From contig CM063508.1 in the NCBI GenBank assembly GCA_032207245.1, positions 188,952,457-189,016,456 of the forward strand: 64,000 nucleotides of DNA, written 5' to 3'. The notes under the pieces were generated by a model. The model did not search any database. It saw nothing but the letters and a program-made list of their open reading frames with translations, and was not told the DNA's origin. The position numbers and the translations under genes were made by a program. Positions 9,641 through 21,600 of this stretch are shown piece by piece (position 1 is the first letter of the stretch; each line of letters begins with the position of its first letter). Origin of the DNA: Pardosa pseudoannulata (lineage: Eukaryota; Arthropoda; Arachnida; Araneae; Lycosidae).

Positions 9641-12600
9641 GTAAGCATATTATGTGTTTTTAATTCTGTCATTTAAATCAGTTTATAAGTTTTTTTTTTT
9701 TTTAAATTTAAAAAGACTCTATGCATATTTACTCCATTCATAAAATGTTCTTTTTCTAATAGTTTTGGAAAGCTTTTATATTTTTCAATGCATAGAAATA
9801 TATTTTACTGTTAATGAATTGTATTTGTTGTAAGATAGATGAAATGATATTAATTTTGTCCAATTATTTATTATATAGTTATTTTGACTAAATGATGCTT
9901 GTATATTATCCTAACTATGTTGGTGGAAATTGCCAAAGCTACAGGGTTGCCACGGTCCTTAAAAGTCCTTAAGAACTCCTTAATTTTAGTTTTCATTTTT
10001 AAGGGCCTGTAAAACATTTTAATTTTTGTCAGTGGTCCTTAAAAAATCTTTAATTTTTTAAATTGGAACGGGATTAATTTCTCTATTGACTCGATCGACC
10101 GTCTTCACATTGTTTTATTATCAGTTTTCTCCGTACTCTCCAAACATTCTACTTTTGTTAAGTTCAGAGTTAAACTTGTCCAAAACTGGTTCTAAGTACG
10201 GCAGTACAAGTGATAAGTATTAATAATAAAGAAAATTCTCAAATGCATATATGTTTCCAGTGTGTTACTGTAGTAATTCAAAATTCCTTTCTTTGATGTC
10301 CTTAAAAAATCATGAAAATAATTTTAGTTTATTAGTTCTTATTATGGTCACAAGCTAGAAAACTTTTTTGACAAATAATCTTTCGTATACTTAAAAGGCT
10401 TAAAGTATAAAGTCAGCTGCCTTTTCCTAATAGCTAACAGTCATGCAGATTTTAATGAAACAAGGCATGGAGGGGGAGGGTTTGTAGATATTTCAGTTAC
10501 TTATGGAAGTTTCATTTTCCTTCAATTGAATGTAATAAAAAAAAAATCTGAAACGTTTTTCTTTCCCAGACAACGTTGGGTATAATCAGCTAGTATACAC
10601 ACACACACACATATATATCAGAGTTAATTTTAAACCCTCAGAAAGTACTGTTTATAATATTGTATTTTATTCACAATTTATTTTTAGTTTGATCACTCAA
10701 AAAGCTTTAGATGTACATTTTTCAAAATTAGTTTTTGTCAAATAGGTTAATCTTATATTAATTTTTAACCACTTTTTAAAACTTAATTCTGAAATATTGT
10801 AGGGCATTCATTGAACATGCCTTGTCTGGTTCATAATTATTAAGATAGGTTCCTTAGGAAATAGGGTTTATGTCATTATACCGTGTATTTCAAATAGGTC
10901 CTTATAAAATATTACTTAGGTCCTTAGAAAGTCCTTAAAAAGTCCTTAATTTTTGTTCTGGAAAAAGTGTGGGAATCCTGAGCTAGTATTAAATTCAAAG
11001 GTTATAATAGTGGTACAAGAGTCAAGATCTTTGTGTGCAGTCTTTAAGGGGTGCAAGATCTGTTCTATGTAATGATCTATGTAATGATCTTATGTTCTAT
11101 GTAATGATCTGACTATGTAAGATCATTGAAGCATAATTTCTAGAATTTAAGATAATATTTAGAGTTTGGAAGATAATAGTAGTGGTTGGCAGCTGTCAAA
11201 GTTTTTTTTGTTAATTAGTGCTTATTTCATGTATACAGGGTTGGCATGATTTAAATCAGTTGATTTTTTTGAAAAATCATTGATTTTAAATCATTTTTTT
11301 TTTCACTTCTTTTAAAACCTATATTCCAAAGACAGAAGAATTGGGAATCTGTCAGCACAGTCATACCAATAAGTGTTAATAGATAACATGTGCTTTCCAA
11401 GAATGAAGGGGTCGTTATCAGAAAGTATGGAGTAAGGGTAGTACAATGATGGATTATGACTGGTGGAATTCATTTTATGTAATGGGAGGTAAAGAGAGTA
11501 TTACAGAACTCAAAATCCAGTTTGTCTACCCAATGACGACAGGAATGGAAAGACAGTTTTCTTCTTTTGGTATGGTTCATTCTAACCTTTGTAACCCATT
11601 AGGAGTGAATAAAACATCAAAGCAAGTGTTTTTATTGAAACAGTTAAATCCACAATTTGTTGCTTTAAAAATATGGAAATGTGATTTTTTTTTTAATAAA
11701 TGAATAGTTTGCATTAAATGAATATTTAATTTGTTCTTTGAATTTACATCTTATTGAGTTTACACTATCCAATGACAAAATAATAGAATGTATTTAGATT
11801 AAAATTTATAGATTTAATTTTATATAATCAGTGTGTAGAATACTCTAGATAAGATGTTACTTATAACAAACTATTCCATGTATATTGCAAAAAATATAGA
11901 AACACAACAATAATTAAAATTAGAATTGAGAAAAAAAATCAAATAAATCTGATTTAAATAAAAGACCTGATTGTTTTTATATTTAAAAAAAATCATGATT
12001 TTTTTCTAACTCCGATTTTATCTAATTTCTCTTGTTTGTCACTTGATATTTTGATATCAGTTTTCAACTACCTTCTTGATGTTTAATATATTGATATTTA
12101 ATATTCAATCATAAAAAATTAGATTGAAAGAAAATACTATATTTACTACTTTAAAAACTACCAAGTTTGATATTACTTTAATTTTAATTGTAAATATTTT
12201 TTATCTCTCAAAATTTTCAAAAATGATATAATTAAAATTTAAACTGTCTCATATTTTTTTTTAATTTTCAAAGTTAGTTTTTTTTTTAATCATAAAAATT
12301 TTTAAACCTATAAAAATGAGATAAAAAACAAGTGCTTGGAAAACTAGTCAAAGTGACACAAATTGCTCAGGGCAAATTTACTCATTACAAATTTAGAATA
12401 TGGGGTTTAGCCTCATATTTGTTAATTATTCTTGGTACCAGTATATTAGTTTAAGCTGCAGTTTATTAACTTGTTATATATATTAGTTTATTATAATATA
12501 TATGAATTATTACACCTAAATTATCTATCTAATATTCATCTTTTACCCCTTCTTATGCTTTCATACTTAATTTCCCAACCGTATAATGTCTTATTTAAAG

Positions 12601-15600
12601 AAGTGTTTGCCAAGTTAAATTCTTTCTACCAGACTCCAAGATAACTCTGGAATAAATGCTAATTTTCTGTTCATTTGCCACATTTTCCAGCTGTCTTATG
12701 GTTTGCTTTTTCAATGTTTAAATTGCTACATGACGCTACTAAGCTGTTGGTCTTATGGGAAAGAATTCATGTTGATTGCTCACTGTTGGGAGAAATTTGT
12801 AATAGAAGTGTGTTTTCGTGATCATTCGATGCTGGGCTCTTCTCGGATAGTCATACATTTTTTAGCCTTAAAGTTAGTTCCACCACAGATTTTGCTGTAG
12901 TTTTTAATGGAAGGATTGTCATTTACTTAGGTCTGCCCATTTACCCAGTAAGCCTGGGCAATTTAAAATATAAGGGGCTATTTTTTTTAATGTAAAAGCG
13001 AGTATAAAAATGTATCCAATCCTTTTGCAGAAAACACGGATTGAACTCTTCTACCCCATACAGTAAAATTAGTTCCGTCAAATGGAGCTATACCGAAAAC
13101 TTCTTTTTCTATTTTACTACCAATATTTGAAAAGGCTATATTTCGCGAAAGCTAAAAGAAAAACACGTGAAGAACTGGCACTGCCAATCTGCTGATGAAG
13201 AGAGTGAAAGTATAAGCTAAATTTCAGAAACCACGCTCTACTGTTGAAGTATAATGAAAAGCTGCAGATCACAAACACCTTTTATTGAAAACACCAAAAT
13301 AATCAAGAAATACGAGGTACATTGGGCTTTTATAGTTTTAAGATCCTGCATCCAGCCAATCAAATTACAGGCAAAAACTAATTAAACACAGCCAATCAAA
13401 ACACAAAAGGATCAACTAAGGAAAACCTCGTACGTCAAAGAAAGCTATTACTTAAATACAACAATAATCGGCCAAGTCGTCAAGTATGAGTGCGATTATA
13501 TATTTCAACAGTCACATATATATGATAGCTTTTTACATAAAAATATAGGAACAATAGTATATGTTTGTATATTTAGAAACACATTTAATAACATCAATAC
13601 ACTTATGTTACATTAAAAATATTATAAATAAATATATTCTAATAGTGGTCCATGAACTTTAGTATTTTTTCTTTCTGTTTTGATTGATTTTTCATTTTAA
13701 GTTTTGACTTATTATTGTCAGACGTTACTCTATTATTACTTTCTTTTTTAGTTTTATTTCTTGATTATTGTTTGAGTGGAACTGTGCCAGAACCGTTTCC
13801 TGTCAGTGGCGAGAAATCCTCTGGTGGTCTAGTAATGAGCAAGGAGCCTGAAAATGGCACTTGGTATCGAACAGACATGAACTGCACGGTGATTTTGAGT
13901 GCCGAAGCAAACCACTTATTGCTTTTAACTTTCTCCAATGTCAGTCTCAGAAATTCAAGCATGGACAATTTGACTGTGGTTTACAATTCTGGAGAATTGT
14001 CTGTTGTTCTCGCTGACCAACAGGTATGTTCCAGCGAGAATTGCGAAGGCCTCAAGTTCGATTCGGGAAAGTTTAACAACATGACTCTGAAGTTTCTGAG
14101 TTCGAACGTGACTGTTCCACAGAATGTGACTGGATTTAAAGCCCATTACACTGTTTATGATTTAGGTATGCATTTAAGTGTTGATATTTGAATCTCATAA
14201 GTCTCATAACCCCTCATGATATCGTCTAATTGCTTTTCTTATTCAATCAGTTTATGACAAAAAATTCAAATTTGAAATACACAGGCTTGCAATTCCGTCA
14301 CTTTTCTCACCTTTAGTCACTTTTTTTACAATTGATCACTTTTTTAAGTAAACAGTCACTTTTTTCATGGTGTATCACAGCAAAATTCTGTTGTTGAAAA
14401 AAGAAAATCTGAATTAATAACAAAATATTTTAATAAAAGACCAAAAATGGGATGCTCTAATCTTATTTTTCTTATTAAAATGTAATTAATCATATGATTT
14501 CCAGAATTGAGTGATTTTAAAAAGTTGTAAAGAAGTTCCTGAAATCTACATTTGTACTGAAATGTACATTTAATACATTAAAGTAATTTACGTCAAAGCA
14601 CACATTTCGCTTTTTCTTTTACTTCACAATTTTTGTTTAGATAATCTAATCTAGCTATGTACATATTTCAAAACATTATTAATATATGCAGAAAATTGTG
14701 ATTATAAAATTAATGTAATGTATGTATTCAAATCTAATTTATAGATTTTCTTGAATAGAAAGCAATGTTGAGTTGTGTTAAACAAAATTTTTAACCTTTT
14801 TTTGTATTTGACGCTAAAATCCTATCTTGCATGAATCATTTGATTTAGGGTTAAAATAAATAGAAAAATCTGAATAATAGCATTTGTAATCAAGAGGAGA
14901 AAAAAAAATCTTTTTTATTTTATTTTATTTTATTTTTATTTTTTTTTTGTATAGTCACTTTTTAGTCACTTATTCTGTATCATTTGTCACTTTTCTCACC
15001 TTTTTGAAAGTATCTCAGCAGTTGCAAGCCTGAATACATAATATTTATTTAATATTCAAATCAGTAGTGAAATTGTCATCGTTTTTATTTCTTCAGATAT
15101 CATAAGAGTGTTTTTAAAAATTGTTTTTTTCAAAATTATGAATATCAAAATTAAAAATTTCATTTTGGCTACATTAAAGCATTTGAAGTTATTTATAGCA
15201 ACAGTAAATATAGTCAGTACTGGCTATATGGTCACCCACTTATAAAGTCACCCCTCTTATATGGTTAGTTTTCTAAAGTCGCGTCTAATTTAATAGGGAA
15301 CATGTGTTAAAGTGCACTGCCTGAATAGTCATTTTCTCTTTCTTGTTACCGGGAATAGGGTCAGAATTTGGACAATGCGACCTGAATTCAAGCCATTATT
15401 TTCCTCCCTTTCCCCTTTTCTTGCTTGTGTAGGCTCATCGTCAGAGTTTTCCACCTCTTTCAGTTCTCATCCCCCTGATAACAAGTGGATATCTGTTTAT
15501 TGGTTGAAGTTATCTCTCTCATACATGACCTCAGGTGTTATTTTACTCATTCCGAAGTGGCAGATGAGCATTTAAAAGCTATTAGGGACTTAGAAAAAGT

Positions 15601-18600
15601 GATGTTAACAACCAACAAAAGGAAGCAAACAAATATACCTGATTATTTTTAAATACATTGAACATAAATGTACGTATGTCCGTGTGCTGTACTTTGATTA
15701 GTAAGGTAAGCTATTATTTCCCCCCCAAAAAAATATTGCCTATTTTTGATGTAGTTTTTACTTCTCGAATGAGTTTTTAAAATGTTCTTAAAAGTATAAT
15801 CCAGCCATAATAGGGTTGTATTGTTCCGCCTATAGGGTCACCCTGCTTATAGGGTCTGATTTTTGTGGACAGCTGAGCTGACCCTATAACCGATACAGAC
15901 TGTATATATAACTGAATAGTATAATTTAAATTAATGTAAGTCAGCATGTTAAGTAGCCAGTAAATAAATAAAAAGGTTATAATTAAAAACTTTGAAGTAG
16001 ATGTGAGTATGCAGTAAAATTAATGAAAATGTAAATCCTTCTGAAAACACCATTGCAAAAAATAATGTCCTCAACTACTATGAGCAATTATTTTGTGCTA
16101 AACTTTGTGCATTGATGGTTACTTCATTTTAGTTCTCTTTTTATTTTCTCCAATGTAAAAGGAGAATTCTAACTTTGGGTCTTCAGATTCAAAAGAAATA
16201 CCCATTTTGACCTCTCCTGAATTCATTTTGGCTAGTTTAAGCATTATACTTTTACAGTAGAACCTCGATATAACTAACTCCTGTGGGACCAACATCATAT
16301 GGTCATTGTAACGAATTGAAAAAATGAGCAAAGAAATGATGCAACAGTACATACCTAGAGAACACTTGTATTTCCATTACTGTATTTTTGAAAAAAAGTC
16401 TTTGATGGACGCCTGTTTCAAGTTCATTTGGGACTTTTTCATTATCACTGATTCCATATTCATTAGATTTTGAAGAATATCTTCAGAATTAAATTCTGAA
16501 GTTTCTGTGCTTCAAAATATTGACGCAAGGCATTGATTGCATGGAAGGCTTCTTTTTCATTCATTTTTTCAAAAGCTTGGACGATTTCTTCTTTGTCGTC
16601 AGAATAGCAGATTTCTTCATTTCTGGTAATTCGGGCAATAAAATCGTCCTCATTCAAATTTTCTTCACAGCATTGTAAAGTTTCATCTACCGCAACTAAC
16701 TCATCAAAAGATAATTGAAGATCCTGAAATTTGACACTGAGGAATGGGTCATTTCATTAGTGTCTGGAGTGTCATCTACCTAGGATATCAATGTCATATG
16801 TGACGAAAGGGTCCTTCACCACACCTTTAGGGCAGCCCTTGGGGGATTCCCCAAGAGCAGGGTCCTTTAAGCAAACACAAAGAGAGGGGTACAGGTTTCT
16901 TGAAGTTGCAGCACAATACAATAATTTTGAAATAGCCCACTTGCTCATGAGTTCTGCGTCTAAAATTGGCGGTCATTCTAATGAAAAATAATACGCTTGG
17001 GGTCATTGTAATGATTTAAAATTAACATTATTCCTGTGGTAAAATAATTGGGACTTTTTAAGATGGTTGTTCAAAAGAAAGAGTTGTTGTATCGTGAGGT
17101 CGTTAAAAAGAAGTTCTACTATATAACTCAAACTCAACTTAATTAAAATTGTATTCTAAAACAAATTTTTTGCAATTCTATCCTTAAAATTACAACCTTT
17201 GCTCCTTTTCTAATTCTGATAATCTTTGACAACTTTGAGAACAACAAATGAATTTCTGCTTAACTTGACTAATCTCTTTGATTTCACTTTAGGCATTCTC
17301 AGCTGATTAATCTTAACACTCTGATTGATTAGCTCCCTTGCACTGTCACAGTACTCTGTAAACAAATATAAAACATTTTGTTAGTAGATGACTAAAGATG
17401 GATTGTCTCAATAAACATCGATGTAAAAACCACGGCAGTTAGAAAAAAATTGATAGGACTTAAGGGATATGTAAATCTGAATTTAATTTTACTTCTGAAG
17501 CTGAGGTAAGATGGATTGTCTCAATAAACATCGATGTAAAAACCACGGCAGTTAGAAAAAAATTGATAGGACTTAAGGGATATGTAAATCTGAATTTAAT
17601 TTTACTTCTGAAGCATCGATGTAAAAACCACGGCAGTTAGAAAAAAATTGATAGGACTTAAGGGATATGTAAATCTGAATTTAATTTTACTTCTGAAGCT
17701 GAGGTAAGATTATAGATTGCTGAATAGAAGAAGCACCCAACATTTTCATGGCATATGTAGTTAATATTCAAGCAGGGCATAATATTTTAATAAAACTAAA
17801 TCGCAAACAGAACACAATATGAAAAAATTATTAAAATTTTAGATGTGAAATTATTTTTCAGGTAAATTAAGATGCCACTCAATGTAACACATTCCTTTGA
17901 AACCACTTTTGTCAATTCTATTTTCTCATAAATAATTGTTAAATGAAGGTAGGCAAAATAGTTATTTTTAATCAAGTGCAAAAATAGATGTAAATTGCTG
18001 TCATCTACCAACAACGAGAGGCATATAACATTCTAAAAAGAAAAAAAAGCAAGAATTTTTGAAACTTCTAATATGAAAAATAATTTGTCAGGCTCAAAAA
18101 CGTAAGAATTAGTTTCTTTGCAATCAGGTAGATAGTTTAAGACAGGGTTCGGTAAGCCTTTGTTTGCAGGCACCATTGATAGATGATGCAGAATGAATTA
18201 TAAAAACAAAATTAATTGATAAAATATGGATGATAGAACTTTTATTATAGGATAAAAATTAGATTAAAATAGATTATAAATAATTCTTGTAAATAATATA
18301 ATATACTGTATACTAACATAATACTGTATATTTGACAAAAGTGGTTTGAATATTAATAGGCTAAAATATTTATTTTCATTTAATTGCTTCAAAAATTAAA
18401 TTTTATTCATTTTTTTCATTTGTCAATAACTTTGAGATCTCTTAAGATTTCTTTACAATATTTAGTATTAATTAAATTTAGTATTAATTAAATTCAATAT
18501 CAACTGAATTCAGTATTAATTAAATTCAGTATTATAAATTCAATATTAAAATAATTTTGTGTTAAACTAAGTATGACTTAAATTCATCATTAATAAATTC

Positions 18601-21600
18601 AACAATAAATATATTCAGTATGAATTAAAATCAGCATTAAATAAATTCAGTATACTCTAATAGTATTTATAAATTTAGTATCTTTGTGTGTTCTTTCATA
18701 GCCTAATTTATTACTTGTGAATATTTGTAGTAATGCTTGTAATTTAATATTGAGTCATTGGGTCACGTATAACATACTAAACTAATAATTATTTATTTTA
18801 ATAAATGTTTAAAGTAGATAAAGATTAAAATTCTAGCTATATTTATATTTTTTTCTATCTTATTTGCTCTTATGTTGTTACTTCGAAAACAGTGAGTTAA
18901 TGAACCGTTCCCAAAATATTTCCAATATACAATTTTTAAAACTTATTAAAATTTATGTCCATTATTAGTTTCTACTGCAAGTATTGAATGATTGCTTTCA
19001 ACCACAAAAGAGTCGAAATATTTCTTTACATTAGAATTGGTTACACATTGCTTTTATTGTGTGTCTAAAACTATGTTGGCACATGGTCAAATAAAGTTAA
19101 TAATATTAAACAACTAAAGTTCAAAGATAATTAAGTTTTATTTATTATGTTCTTACTTTATTTGTACCAATAATGTTTCCCTATCACTTTTTTCAATGCA
19201 TTTTACTACCTACTGTTTATGCCTGTCTAGGTAGGAATATAAACGAGGTTAAACTGCTGGCCACTCAACCGCTTAAGCCAATTGAGCTTTGTTGAACCCT
19301 AGATTTTGTTTGTTTTTCTTTTTTTTTTTTTTTTGCATTGATTTAATTGGTGTTAACTTTTTGTTTAACTACTTCAAAGGTTAAGTATTGTATTTCTTAA
19401 AGTATGTGCCATCTTGTGTTTATAAGCCTTGGTCATCAGATACTGGTAGTTGATTGGGCTTGCCTGTGAGGTAAATGAGATGTTTTTTTGAGGTGGATAA
19501 AAGAATGATGGTTTTTGAAAAGATTGTGTTTTGGTAGTATTTTCAATCTTTGTTTAATCATTCTTTTTCGATGTGTCAAGAATTCAATAAATGTTTTTTA
19601 CTCCAAAAATGGACTTTGTGTAAAATGCTTGAACTTTAAAACTCCTGCCACGAGGCTTACAAAACACAGATAAAAAGTTTGAACAAGCTGGCCTTAAAAG
19701 CTAGAAGAATAATTTTAATATCTTATGCTTATTGATATTGCTAAACAGATATTAAATTTGAAGTTTAGGTTAATTTTGTGTTGATTTTTTAATGAAATTT
19801 AACTGGTTAAATGATGTAATGGGTTTTATTCTATATAAAAAATCGTAGACTTTATTAAACACAACTGATTATGCCTCTAAAACTCAACCAGCCAGCTAAT
19901 GTTTTGAGAAAAGACTTACGGATGCAAATGTGTAAAAGTTGGCTGAGGTGTATTTGTTTACGAATGATAAAATCATTTCTAAATTTTGTAAATGACTTAT
20001 TTTAATGAACTTAGGTGTTGCCAAAATAAGAAACGATTGGTAGCTGTTACTATGTTTTGTGTATAAGTTGTTGTAGGATGCATAAATTATATAATGTTAC
20101 TTTATGTTTAACATGGTTATGTTTTTTTTATTTAGTTGGCAAAAATGGTGCTTGCAAAGATAATAATCAATTCTTGTGTGAAAATGGACACTGCATTTGG
20201 AGTGGGCTCCTTTGTGATGGTCACAATAACTGTGGAGACAGATCCGATGAAACGAAATGTAAGTATTTTAAAAGGATTGTCTTCCAGCTAATAGACCGTA
20301 GCATTACAAACCAAACCACATTAATCCAGCTAATAAAGCTGTAGATATTTATATATAGAATGTGGGATTACAACTAGTGTCATTATCAGGAAATTTGGCA
20401 AAATATCAGAAAGGAAAAAAGTTTGAAAGATAACAAATTTTGTTTAGGTCCAAATGATGGTACTATGCAATCCTTATAAGCAGGGTTGGCATGATTTAAA
20501 TCAGTTGATTTTTTTTAAAAATTGTTGATTTAAATCATTTTTTTTTTCACTTCTTTTAAAACCTCTATTCCAAAGACAGGAGAATTAGGAATCAGTGAGC
20601 ACAATAATACCAATAAGTAAATAAGTGTCAATGGATAACATGTGCTTTCCAAGAATGGAGGGGTTGTTATCAGAAAGTATGGAGTAGGGGTAGTAGGTAC
20701 AATGACTGATTAGGACTGGTGGAATTCATTTCATGTAATGGGAGGTAAAGAGAGTATGACAGAACTCGAAATCCAGTTTGTGTACCCAATAACGACAGCC
20801 GTGGCTTCATCTGCCAGAATGGAAAGACAGTTTTCTTCTTTTGGTATCGTTCATTGTAGCCTTCGTAACCCATTAGGAGCGGATAAAGCATCCAAGCTAG
20901 TCTTTTTATTGAAACATTTAAATCCATCATTCGGTGCTTAAAAATATCGAAATGATTGTGATTTGTTTTTTTAAATAAATAGTTTGCATTAAACAAATAT
21001 TTAATTTGGTCTTTAAATTGACATCTTATTTAGTTTGCAGTATCCAGTTACAAAATAATAGAATGTGTTTAGATAAAGATTTATATATTTAATTTTAAGT
21101 CATCAGTGTGTAGAATAGACTAGATAGATAAGATGTGACTTCTTATAACAAACTGTTCTATGTATATTGCAAAAAAAAAACACGAAAACAACAATTAAAA
21201 TGAGTATTCAGAAAAAAATGAAAGAAATCCAATTTAAATCAAATAAATCTGATTTTTTTTTTTTTTTTAAATCATGATTTTTTTCCAACCCTGCTTATGA
21301 GAAAAAGAACTTAAAAATAGTAAAATTTCAAAATTAGAGGCTGTAGACAAGTTAACAACTAAGCTAGCTGCTATTTCTGTCAAGGGATATATATATATAT
21401 ATATATACATACATACATATGTGCATATAACAAGTGGTGCATGTTTAAATGATCAGCTCTCTTACTTCAGTTAAACCTAAGAATGCAAAAGATATCATTG
21501 CAGGTGATTGCGTAGAATTTCTTAACTACATTGTAATGTCACAGGAAGCATTTTAGAGATTAATTATTAAATAAATATGAAACTGTGTAATTAGAACAAT

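Noticed and set aside
13715..13751. A separate signal peptide starting just upstream of the CUB exon
   Set aside because: There is no ATG (the run begins TTG); the real start is in the exon at 9574 and this stretch reads as intron with a pyrimidine tract.
19240..19302. tRNA-like sequence in reverse
   Set aside because: Box-like words are present, but the segment is better explained as the right inverted end of the 18143-19302 element.
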